Below, in pieces: positions 1 to 7,546 of a DNA stretch of 49,378 bases (position 1 is its first letter; the number at the start of each line of letters is the position of its first letter). Origin of the DNA: CALARM01 sp036746235 (GTDB taxonomy: Bacteria > Vulcanimicrobiota > SpSt-956 > JAKJGF01); assembly GCA_036746235.1 (NCBI GenBank), contig DAIOEN010000025.1:1-49378 (forward strand). Direction: 5' to 3'. Under the pieces are notes generated by a model, which worked only from the letters and a program-made list of their open reading frames with translations, was not told the origin of the DNA and made no database searches. The position numbers were made by a program, and so were the translations under genes.

Positions 1-335
1 AGTCCCTCCTGATACTTACTCAGTAAGTTATTGTTTATATCGTTAAGTGGCGCACATGACTTAAATATTATATCGTAATTCTGGTATGAAATGGATATTT
101 CCTGTGAACTCACTTCTATTTTCCTTTCGTAATCATAATCTATCTTGATTATAGCACAAAAAATTAAAGAAAAAAATTGATCTTTTTGTTGTTTCCTGCC
201 AGCAAATGAAATTTTTTCTTCCTATTTTCTTTAAGCTACTAAAGATATATAATGGTAAATAAAATTTAAGTGGCAATTTTCAGTTTTTGCAGAAATTTAA
301 CAGATAGCTGATAGCCTGAATAAAGGAGCTTAACT
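1..335 (+). other. Upstream non-coding region of the receiver-translocase gene
   Basis: AT-rich stretch with no convincing coding region. A TATAAT hexamer lies at 248-253, but nothing close to TTGACA sits 16-18 bp upstream, so the promoter is only a candidate. The segment at about 301-316 (CAGATAGCTGATAGCC) looks like degenerate 7-bp units related to the hairpin at 5907-5953. AAAGGAG at 322-328 is the ribosome binding site of the next gene, 7 nt before its ATG. Confidence 0.4.
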
Positions 336-3300
336 ATGTCATTTTCCGTCTTACTCTGTGATGATGATCCTCAGATGTGTGCTATAACATTGAATATCTT
401 CGAAGAAGAAGGATACCTGAAATATAATCTCCAGGAAAAAAATGTAGCAGAAAGGATGGATATTCTGAAAAAACAGAAACACCATCTTACAATGCTGGAT
501 AAATATCAGATACTCTCTGCATTTAATATGGCTGACAACTCGGGTAAACTTAAAAATCCCTGTGTAAAAGGCTTCAATTTTGATATTGTTACAGAACAGA
601 AAGAAGCAATTGAAAAGATAAGAAAAAATGATTATGACATAATTATTACAGACTGTGATTTCAGTGAACATGGAAAAGGTGATGCCATAGGCGGGGTATG
701 TATAATCGAGGAAGCATTCAAAAAGAAAAGAACGGGACTCCGCCTCTATTCTGCCATGCCTCCTCCTCTTCTTGGTAATTACGAAAATTACAGCAAATAT
801 AAAGAGACTGTAAACAGGCTCGGCACAGGTGAAGTGTTTATAACAAAAAACAGTAATACTATGATAATAAAAGAAAAACTACTTGGCGTAGTAAATGAAG
901 TAAAAGATTATTATGTTTCCAGCCTGTTAGACACCGGAAAGAAAATAGAACTACTCGGTAAAATAAATGAAACTCTTTCAGCTATGAGAAAGTTCGGCAG
1001 TTCCATTACAGAATTTTTCAATAAATATGAAAGTAAAATAAAACATTATTCCCATAACCCTGAGAAATCTCTCAGAAAAAAACTGAATAGAGCCATAGTA
1101 GAAGAATATGACATACCGGGTATAAAAGATGAACTGAAAAGAACACTGAATTCTCTCCTGTCTTTTGACTGCTCCATAACTTTTTCTTCAATATTTGTAA
1201 AGGAAGCGATAGGGATTGAAGAATTACAGGAACTGATTTTTCATAAAGAACAGGAGCTTCAGGTATGGATAGGTGATTTTCTGAAAAAGATAGAAACTAT
1301 TATTGAAAATGTAACAATAGTAGAACAAGAATTAGCAGGGACAGCAGGATATATGGCAGAGTATATTGAAGGATCATCCCTCTGTGACCGGCCCTATATC
1401 CATACTGAAAAGAGAACAAAAAGACAGAAGGAACTCTATGAAGATAAAATAGAAGACAATTTTGAATATGTTTCATTCTTTATAATACGACTTGCCCATC
1501 TCTGTCCTGCTCCTTATTTTTCGTACCCTACGGAAAGAGAAGAGTGGGAAAAGACTCTCCTTGAAGATCAGATAAGGTTTATTTCAAGCCTGTGGATACC
1601 ATACGGCAACCGTTCTGTTGAATTAAGGGTTCTCCATAATAAAAAAGATACAAACGATAAAAATAATTATCTTGATATTTATCTTATCGGTAAAGTCGCC
1701 CACCTGAGAGAATCCACATCTATAGAACTTGCAAGAGAATTACTCAACGACATGGATAGTTTTATAAGCAGGACGGAAAGGAAATACAGATTTGAAATTG
1801 TAAGATCAGAAGAAGAATTTAACAGATATTTTAAGCCCTTTGACTTTACCTGTATAAAAGAAATAGAAAAGACTGTAGAAAAAGTAAATATTCAGGACAT
1901 AAAAGCTTTTCTTATATATCCTTTCGGAAAACGAAATTGTAATAATAAAATTTTTGAAAATCTTTCTTATTACGGCCATGACTTACTTTTTTCCGTTGCC
2001 CTTTCGCCGACACAGCTCAATTACTGGGAAGAAACGGAGCTTACGGAACTCTATGAAAAGATAAAAGAGGTTGAAGAAAGGGATAGAGTCGATAGTTCTA
2101 TTATAGAAAAAAGCACCGGAGGATTTAGTAAAAATAAAATGCCCGTAATATCCCTCCTTATTCATCATTATCTGATGAAATTCAAAAAGGCATTTCATAT
2201 GAAAATTCAGGTTGCATCACCTGTGCCGATAAAAACATCGATTTTAAATGAAATAGGTTATGAACTTACAGGCGGCAGTACGGAGAATTTTCAGATTAAA
2301 CTCCCTGCAGGAGAAGAAGAAGAAAAGATTTGCAGAGATAATCTTACTTACTGTGAATTTACTCTACGGGGAGAGGAAAAACTTCCTCAGAGACTTCGGA
2401 GATTGCAGTATATGACCACTCATGATGAAGCAATTTCTGCTTTTTTCCTTCCTGTTCCCGGCGGAAAAGGAGTAGCCGGTGTCAGGACTTCAGCAGAGAC
2501 TGAAAGTCCTTTCCCTGGAAATCTCCCTTCCGGAGGAGGACTTCTCGGCGAAGTTACCTACAGGAAAGAGAAAAAACAGGTCTTTATAAAAAATGAAGAT
2601 CAGAGACAGCATATTTATATAGTCGGTAAAACAGGATCAGGGAAGAGCACTCTTCTTAAATCTCTTATTATGTCGCGAATTAGAGATGGTTCAGGAGTCT
2701 GTCTTATAGATCCCCATGGAGACCTCTGTGATTATTTCCTTCCCAGAATTCCGAAAGAAAGAAAAGATGATGTTATACTCCTTGATACATCTGATAAGGA
2801 ATATCCTGTGGCGCTGAATATGCTTGATGCAAAAAAGAAAGAAGACAGAGAGTTTTTGTTACAGGAATTACTGAATATATTTAAAAGACTTTATGAAGAT
2901 AAAGATTGGATCGGCCCTGTATTTGAAGAAAGGATTCGTATTGCAGTGGAAGTGCTCTATACTCATCCGGTAGCTGCCACTATACCTGATATCAGTAGAT
3001 TCTTCCTGGATGAAAATTTTAGAGATTTTCTTGTCTGTCGCCTTAAATACGGAGATCTTTCAGAAAATGTCAAACAGTCTATTGAAGATGTAAGAAACAC
3101 TGACTGGGGTAAAGAAGCAGGCCCCTACACTACAAGTAAATTTACCCATTATTCCAGAGATACTTATTTGAGACTTATAACAGGACAGCCTGACTGTAAG
3201 ATTAATATAAGAGAGATAATGGATAATAAAAAGATTTTGCTCTTAAAACTTCCTAAAGGAAAAATAGGAGAATTGAACTGTTCTATCCTTGGTATGCTCA

Positions 3301-3821
3301 TACTTTCCCGTCTCCATCTTGCCTGTATGGGCAGAGCAAATATGCCTGAAGAAAAAAGGAATGATTTTTACTGTTTTATTGACGAATTTCAGACTTTTAC
3401 AACTACGAGACTTGCAGACATACTGTCTGAAGCAAGAAAATACAGACTCAATATGACTCTTGCCCACCAGCATATCAGTCAATTAAAACAGGCAATAAGG
3501 GATTCTGTTATGGGAAATATCGGCACTATAATGAGTTTCCGTATTGGACCTCTGGATGCCATACTGGTGGAAGATTATTTCACTCCTTATTTTAATAGAC
3601 ATGAACTGGTCAATCTGCCTTACTGGCATGCTATATGCAGGCTTCTGATTGATAGTCAGCCTTCGGAACCATTTATGATGAAAACAGTTCTGGATGACAT
3701 ACCTGTTAATGAAAATATAGCAGAAGAAATTATAAAGAATTCCAGAGAACGATATGCAAGACCTGTGAAAGAGGTTGAGGAAATCAGGAATAAAATTGAA
3801 CATGTTTATATGAATTTTTAG
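336..3821 (+). CDS. Receiver-like domain fused to TraD/VirD4-HerA-type DNA translocase ATPase
   Basis: 1161 residues. The N terminus reads as a response-regulator receiver: acidic cluster CDDDP at residues 8-11, probable phosphoacceptor D106 in IIITDCD, and a conserved-type lysine K171 in VFITK. About 50 extra residues are inserted after the first strand. Residues about 200-740 are helical and unrecognised. The C terminus is a P-loop DNA-pumping ATPase of the coupling-protein/HerA class: Walker A GKTGSGKST at 764-772, LIDPHGD near 790, Walker B FIDEF with D1016-E1017, then the AHQHISQL sensor-like helix and a tail with GNIGTIMSFRIG and NLPYWH typical of orphan type-IV-secretion-like ATPases. 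The kinase gene starts 12 nt downstream, so the two probably form a two-component pair. Inference: phosphorylation controls a hexameric DNA (or protein) pump. No relaxase or mating-pore gene is present, so this does not look like a conjugation locus. Confidence 0.8.
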   Translation: MSFSVLLCDDDPQMCAITLNIFEEEGYLKYNLQEKNVAERMDILKKQKHHLTMLDKYQILSAFNMADNSGKLKNPCVKGFNFDIVTEQKEAIEKIRKNDYDIIITDCDFSEHGKGDAIGGVCIIEEAFKKKRTGLRLYSAMPPPLLGNYENYSKYKETVNRLGTGEVFITKNSNTMIIKEKLLGVVNEVKDYYVSSLLDTGKKIELLGKINETLSAMRKFGSSITEFFNKYESKIKHYSHNPEKSLRKKLNRAIVEEYDIPGIKDELKRTLNSLLSFDCSITFSSIFVKEAIGIEELQELIFHKEQELQVWIGDFLKKIETIIENVTIVEQELAGTAGYMAEYIEGSSLCDRPYIHTEKRTKRQKELYEDKIEDNFEYVSFFIIRLAHLCPAPYFSYPTEREEWEKTLLEDQIRFISSLWIPYGNRSVELRVLHNKKDTNDKNNYLDIYLIGKVAHLRESTSIELARELLNDMDSFISRTERKYRFEIVRSEEEFNRYFKPFDFTCIKEIEKTVEKVNIQDIKAFLIYPFGKRNCNNKIFENLSYYGHDLLFSVALSPTQLNYWEETELTELYEKIKEVEERDRVDSSIIEKSTGGFSKNKMPVISLLIHHYLMKFKKAFHMKIQVASPVPIKTSILNEIGYELTGGSTENFQIKLPAGEEEEKICRDNLTYCEFTLRGEEKLPQRLRRLQYMTTHDEAISAFFLPVPGGKGVAGVRTSAETESPFPGNLPSGGGLLGEVTYRKEKKQVFIKNEDQRQHIYIVGKTGSGKSTLLKSLIMSRIRDGSGVCLIDPHGDLCDYFLPRIPKERKDDVILLDTSDKEYPVALNMLDAKKKEDREFLLQELLNIFKRLYEDKDWIGPVFEERIRIAVEVLYTHPVAATIPDISRFFLDENFRDFLVCRLKYGDLSENVKQSIEDVRNTDWGKEAGPYTTSKFTHYSRDTYLRLITGQPDCKINIREIMDNKKILLLKLPKGKIGELNCSILGMLILSRLHLACMGRANMPEEKRNDFYCFIDEFQTFTTTRLADILSEARKYRLNMTLAHQHISQLKQAIRDSVMGNIGTIMSFRIGPLDAILVEDYFTPYFNRHELVNLPYWHAICRLLIDSQPSEPFMMKTVLDDIPVNENIAEEIIKNSRERYARPVKEVEEIRNKIEHVYMNF

Positions 3822-3833
3822 AGGCTTAATTTG

Positions 3834-5894
3834 ATGTTTTCATTGGTTCCAGAAGGAAGAAACATTACTTTACCATTTTCCGGAGACTTTAATTTAAAAT
3901 TTACCAGAAGCCTTAAAAAGGTAGTTTCCGAAATAATAGAGCATCTTAATAAATTATATTTTCCGGATAAGGCCCTTACTTTCTGGATGTATCATTCCTA
4001 TGATCTTCATCTTTACAATTACTTTCCGGTAAGAGCAATTCCGGTTGATGAAATAATTTCTTTCCTGAGAAATGTTCTTCACGACAGGAGTTGTTATGAT
4101 AAATTTAAGGGCTATATTGATTATATACAGAAAAACTATGAAGACCCTCATGATATAATAAACTACAGACTTTTAAAAGAATTGATATTTAACCGGTCTC
4201 CCCAGGGAGAGGTACCTCCTTCGGAGATCGTCAAAAGAGCAATAGAATATGTTCCTGTTAAAATAGATGATAAGATTTTTCAGAGGCCACTGAAAGAGAG
4301 GAGAGGTATATGGTATTCTCTGGATGAAGACGAGCAAAAAAAATCATCTATTGATAACATAGAAGATTATATTTTTAATCTCTTTCTGGATTTTAATCTT
4401 ATTCCTCACAGAGGATATGTTTACCCTGTAAATTCATACGGACAGATCATGGGATTTGTTATCATTGAAATGGACAGAGAAGATCGTGATGAAATTTTTC
4501 TTCTGGAAAATTATCTTCATTTTATGTTCTCACACATAGAAAGAACAAAGGAGATTAAGTTTATAAGACAGGTTATACTATCAATCAATAGAAGGCCTCA
4601 GAGGAATTTTAATGAGATAATTCTTGAAAATATCCATTTTACGCAGAATCTTGTAATGGGACTTCTGTTTGTAAAAGAGAAAGGGATATATAAACTTCTG
4701 TCTCTGAAAAAGTTCGCCATTTTGTATCCTGTACCTTATATGAAAACATTATGTTACGATGATGAACCGGAACTCTTCAGATATTTTGAAAATAATATAA
4801 TCAGTCTCCAGAGGGATTGTTCCTTTTCCCTTGATAGTGTATCAGAAACAGAGTTTCCTGATGTTTTATTAAAAGAATACAGCCAGCTAGCAATAAAACC
4901 TCTCTCCAGACTTTCCGTGGTATTTTCTGCCGGCATGGAAGAATATATGTTTCAGTTTTATTATGTTGAAAAACCTGAACATCTCATGGATAATTTAAAC
5001 AGTATTCTGAGAATAATTTCTCATGTATATACCCTTTATGAGCTTCACCAGGAATTGCTGGAGAAGGAAAAAAAAGCAGAGTGGGAAAAACTTTCAGCCG
5101 GCATTTCACACAGTCTTACAAAAATTGTTGCTATTGCCAGAAGCCCCGTGGAATGTCTTGATGTAGAGGAACTCATAAGGAGAGATGACCTTTCGGAAAG
5201 GTTATTTCAGAGTAAATTTTATCTTGAAAAATTGAGGAAGAGGATAAATTTTATCCATAAGGCCTCAGGCAGAAGATTTAAAAAAGAAGAATTTGAAGAA
5301 CTTAACATCTGGAGGGAACTATTATCGGCTTTTAAAGATGCATGGAATTATTATCTTATGGACGGTGATTTGAAAAAATATGAAGTTTCGCCTGGAGTAA
5401 GTGCGAAATTCCCTTTTATGATCCCACCTGTTCTTGTTTTTAACGGAAGTGAATATATATTTTATGATGAAGTGAATGAAGATTATCTGAAAAAACATTT
5501 TTCTTCAGGAATATTCATTAAAAAAGAGAAAAGAATTCCGGAGGAATTATTCAAGGAAAAACCTGTTTTTACTCTTCCGGGAGAGGTATTTTCAGCAGTT
5601 TTTGAGGAGATTTTTATCAATGCCATAAACTATTCGGAACCATCTGATGGATTTATAATAATAGATCTGAAGGCAGATTTAACTGAAAATAATGAGTTTT
5701 ATATTGAAATAAGAAATAGTGGAAAAGAATATAAATTTTATCTTACAGAAACAGGTAAAGGATGGGGACTTTATGTGATCAAGTATTTTTTTGAGGAAGT
5801 TCTGGGGGGACATATTGAAAAGACTTATGGCGGTGGAAAAAATATATTGAAGTTGACCTTTAATAGTTTTCAAACTTTCTTCTGGAATTTATGA
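3834..5894 (+). CDS. Sensor histidine kinase, partner of the receiver-translocase
   Basis: 686 residues from ATG 3834 (a TTG at 3831 is possible); GAGG at 3821-3824 overlaps the previous stop region. The long N-terminal half (about 1-390) has no transmembrane segment, so this is a cytosolic sensor of unknown input. A helix resembling the dimerisation/phosphoacceptor region carries GISHSLTK with H426. The C terminus is a HATPase_c (GHKL) domain with an N-box EEIFINAINYSE near residues 589-600, a G1-like EIRNSG, and a G2 box GKGWGLYVIK near 640-650. The D-x-G-x-G of the G1 box appears as R-N-S-G, as in other divergent kinases. Operonic with the upstream gene (12-nt gap). Kinase identity is fairly secure; the signal is unknown. 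Confidence 0.8.
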   Translation: MFSLVPEGRNITLPFSGDFNLKFTRSLKKVVSEIIEHLNKLYFPDKALTFWMYHSYDLHLYNYFPVRAIPVDEIISFLRNVLHDRSCYDKFKGYIDYIQKNYEDPHDIINYRLLKELIFNRSPQGEVPPSEIVKRAIEYVPVKIDDKIFQRPLKERRGIWYSLDEDEQKKSSIDNIEDYIFNLFLDFNLIPHRGYVYPVNSYGQIMGFVIIEMDREDRDEIFLLENYLHFMFSHIERTKEIKFIRQVILSINRRPQRNFNEIILENIHFTQNLVMGLLFVKEKGIYKLLSLKKFAILYPVPYMKTLCYDDEPELFRYFENNIISLQRDCSFSLDSVSETEFPDVLLKEYSQLAIKPLSRLSVVFSAGMEEYMFQFYYVEKPEHLMDNLNSILRIISHVYTLYELHQELLEKEKKAEWEKLSAGISHSLTKIVAIARSPVECLDVEELIRRDDLSERLFQSKFYLEKLRKRINFIHKASGRRFKKEEFEELNIWRELLSAFKDAWNYYLMDGDLKKYEVSPGVSAKFPFMIPPVLVFNGSEYIFYDEVNEDYLKKHFSSGIFIKKEKRIPEELFKEKPVFTLPGEVFSAVFEEIFINAINYSEPSDGFIIIDLKADLTENNEFYIEIRNSGKEYKFYLTETGKGWGLYVIKYFFEEVLGGHIEKTYGGGKNILKLTFNSFQTFFWNL

Positions 5895-5906
5895 TTCAGG
5901 GATAAA

Positions 5907-5953
5907 ACAGTCAGCTTTCAACGTGCCCTGTCTGTTCGCTGATAGCTGACTGT
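5907..5953. terminator. Hairpin between convergent genes
   Basis: Perfect 10-bp arms ACAGTCAGCT (5907-5916) and AGCTGACTGT (5944-5953) enclose 27 nt. It sits between the stops of the kinase (+) and the YbjN-like gene (-), so it could end transcription both ways, although it has no strong T-run. The right side (GCTGATAGCTGACTGTTGAT) has a 7-bp rhythm like other intergenic arrays in the window. Confidence 0.5.
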
Positions 5954-5969
5954 TGATTAACCTTTTCTC

Positions 5970-6521
5970 CTATTCCCTGGCATTTAAAAAGCCTTTAACC
6001 AGTTCATCCAGTTCTTCTTTGACATGTTCCTCAAGTTCTGTTTCAGACATTTTTCTCTGTTCTTCTATCTTTTCTATAGCCTCTCTGGGAGCTAGATATC
6101 CAAAGATAACACCCATAAGACCTGGAAGATACCTGTCATAGGTATAAATGTTTGTCATAAACACAGGAGCCAGGAGCATTTCTATAGTTTTTTCATCAAG
6201 ACTTTCATCCAGGTATAGAGAAGTCTTGTAAGTCACAGAACCCTCTCCATCAAGATCAATGTCCCATTTGCCGATTGCTATTTCATGATTTACCCTGGTA
6301 ATGTACTCCATAACTTCCTTTCTTCTATCTCTCTTTGTTTTTACATCACATATACTGGCTATTATTACTTTGGTATCATTTTGTACAGAGATTATGCAGT
6401 TCCATGAACCATTATTACCTCCTATGTTCGGTATAGCAATTACCTCATCATCTTCGAACTTTTCAAACTTTATGTCCATTCCTTCCAGATTTTTTGTAAC
6501 ACAATCATAAATTTTACCCAT
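5970..6521 (-). CDS. YbjN-like domain protein
   Basis: 183 residues. The start was set at ATG 6521 because GGAG at 6529-6532 lies 7 nt before it; upstream in-frame ATGs lack a spaced ribosome binding site. The pattern of the YbjN / type III chaperone-like family is visible: VNHEIAIGKWDIDLDGEG, then VTYKTSLYLDESLDEK, then RYLPGLMGVIFG. This family is a small alpha/beta fold often linked to stress responses and without a known enzymatic activity. The acidic C-terminal helix (about 140-183) is charged and probably amphipathic. An exact copy of the 18-bp motif lies 41 nt upstream of the start, so the gene probably has its own promoter although it follows the kinase-like gene on the same strand. 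Confidence 0.7.
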   Translation of the reverse strand: MGKIYDCVTKNLEGMDIKFEKFEDDEVIAIPNIGGNNGSWNCIISVQNDTKVIIASICDVKTKRDRRKEVMEYITRVNHEIAIGKWDIDLDGEGSVTYKTSLYLDESLDEKTIEMLLAPVFMTNIYTYDRYLPGLMGVIFGYLAPREAIEKIEEQRKMSETELEEHVKEELDELVKGFLNARE

Positions 6522-6562
6522 TTCCATTCTCCTTTCTTTTTTTATTAAAAATCTCAAATTTT

Positions 6563-6580
6563 ATATACAACTTATACTTT
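6563..6580 (-). promoter_or_regulatory. 18-bp motif, copy A
   Basis: On the minus strand this reads AAAGTATAAGTTGTATAT, identical over all 18 positions to the copies at 7349-7366 and 29583-29600. It lies 41 nt upstream of the YbjN-like start codon. The position suits a core promoter or an operator. Confidence 0.6.
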
Positions 6581-6588
6581 ATTGTTGA

Positions 6589-7134
6589 TTAAAACCTTGT
6601 CAATGTCACAATTATATCGATAGATTGATATTCCTCATTGTCTTTATCAGTTTTATATGATTCTCCAGTGCTTTCAAGCTTAATCTCAATAGTCTTATAT
6701 GATTTTTCAATAACTTCTATGCTGATTTTCCCGCCGTCATCGGTATAATTGATAACATGTTCTATCAATCCCTGGAAAAAATATAGCATTTTTTTTCTGT
6801 CCATAAAAACAGGAGTGTCAAATCTGTAGTCTTTCTCGCAGGTAAGACATTTCTTATTAATTGTGTCTTTACATTTATGGATTATTTCATCAAATAGAAT
6901 TGTTATATCAAAAATGCTTTTTTGATTTAAACCTGAGGCTTTATTCAGCATCTCTTCATAAACTGAACCTGTCCGTTTTAATTCTTCGAGAATATGGGCT
7001 ACGGCGGGAGAAATTTTATCATTCTTATACTGGAGTAAACCGGTAAAAAACCTGATTTTTACCGGAGTTATAAACAATTCAGGCAGATATTTACCTGCAG
7101 AGTGAATTTTGTTATTCAAAGATATTACTGACAT
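6589..7134 (-). CDS. Histidine-kinase-like protein lacking ATP-binding boxes
   Basis: 181 residues. GGGGGTAA lies shortly before ATG 7134. The middle and C terminus follow the layout of a kinase HisKA-HATPase junction: a long helix (about 40-90), a degenerate N-box region FFQGLIEHVINYTDDGG, a strand ISIEVIE, and a strand pair ending in ESTGES. The protein then stops, with no G1 or G2 glycine box and no mobile lid. The phosphoacceptor histidine is not obvious either. It probably cannot bind ATP and may act as a dimerising decoy or adaptor for the kinase at 3834-5894. Four cysteines and histidines near residues 87-100 (HKC...KKCLTCEKD) could bind metal. It may be co-transcribed with the 24-residue peptide upstream. 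Confidence 0.6.
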   Translation of the reverse strand: MSVISLNNKIHSAGKYLPELFITPVKIRFFTGLLQYKNDKISPAVAHILEELKRTGSVYEEMLNKASGLNQKSIFDITILFDEIIHKCKDTINKKCLTCEKDYRFDTPVFMDRKKMLYFFQGLIEHVINYTDDGGKISIEVIEKSYKTIEIKLESTGESYKTDKDNEEYQSIDIIVTLTRF

Positions 7135-7211
7135 ATGAATTACCCCCGAAAATATGAAAGGCTCTACCTTCAGTTTTTATTTTCCGGTAGATTACGTGTG
7201 ATAAAGCCGCC

Positions 7212-7286
7212 TCAGCAACCGGTGAGGAGGATTAGTAGAGATAAACCGAATACCATAATAATTTGATTGATTTTAGTGAGCAGCAT
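7212..7286 (-). CDS. 24-residue membrane peptide ending at a lipobox cysteine
   Basis: A very short reading frame starting MLLTKINQ, passing through the hydrophobic run IIMVFGLSLLILL and ending L-T-G-C followed at once by TGA. AAAGGAGGAG at 7298-7307 lies 11 nt before ATG 7286; an in-frame ATG at 7308-7310 overlaps that site and would give 32 residues. L-T-G-C fits the lipoprotein signal peptidase lipobox, so the mature product would be little more than one lipid-modified cysteine, or the whole peptide stays as a single membrane helix. It sits between motif copy B and the kinase-like gene on the same strand. Alternatives: a type I toxin-like peptide, a leader peptide, or a truncated lipoprotein gene. 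Confidence 0.55.
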   Translation of the reverse strand: MLLTKINQIIMVFGLSLLILLTGC

Positions 7287-7320
7287 AGTTATAGCAACTC
7301 CTCCTTTCATAAAATAAATT

Positions 7321-7338
7321 TACCGGCTTATGCCGGTA
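7321..7338 (-). promoter_or_regulatory. Perfect 5'-leader hairpin
   Basis: TACCGGC and GCCGGTA arms (7 bp, GC-rich in an AT-rich region) enclose 4 nt. On the minus strand the hairpin is followed by AATTTATTTTAT. It lies between motif copy B and the ribosome binding site of the 24-residue peptide, so it could be an attenuator or an mRNA-stabilising leader structure. Confidence 0.5.
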
Positions 7339-7348
7339 TGTCAGATAT

Positions 7349-7366
7349 ATATACAACTTATACTTT
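7349..7366 (-). promoter_or_regulatory. 18-bp motif, copy B
   Basis: Same 18 bases on the minus strand as copies A and C. With copy C the identity extends upstream to about 25 bases (preceded by AATTTAA). It lies 62 nt upstream of the ATG of the 24-residue peptide, or 38 nt from the alternative ATG. The rest of 7367-7546 is AT-rich and shows no gene; it should also contain the promoter of the plus-strand gene at 7547. Confidence 0.6.
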
Positions 7367-7546
7367 TTAAATTTAATATTATATAAAAATATTCTAAAAA
7401 CTAATGTTGTACTAGATAACCTAATATCGACATTACCATTAGTAAACGCCGATTTTCACATAGGTAAAATAAATTTTATTAATAAAAGGAAAATTTGCAA
7501 TAGAAATAGAAATAGGTTTTGTAATTTTTATTGAAAGGTATAATTT

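Noticed and set aside
336..3821. Conjugative element or type IV secretion locus because of the TraD/VirD4-like ATPase
   Set aside because: No relaxase, mating-pore protein, integrase or origin of transfer nearby, and the ATPase is fused to a receiver-like domain.
7212..7310. Transposon terminal repeat reading of CCTCA...TGAGG near the peptide
   Set aside because: The arms are 5 bp within the reading frame, with no target duplication or transposase.
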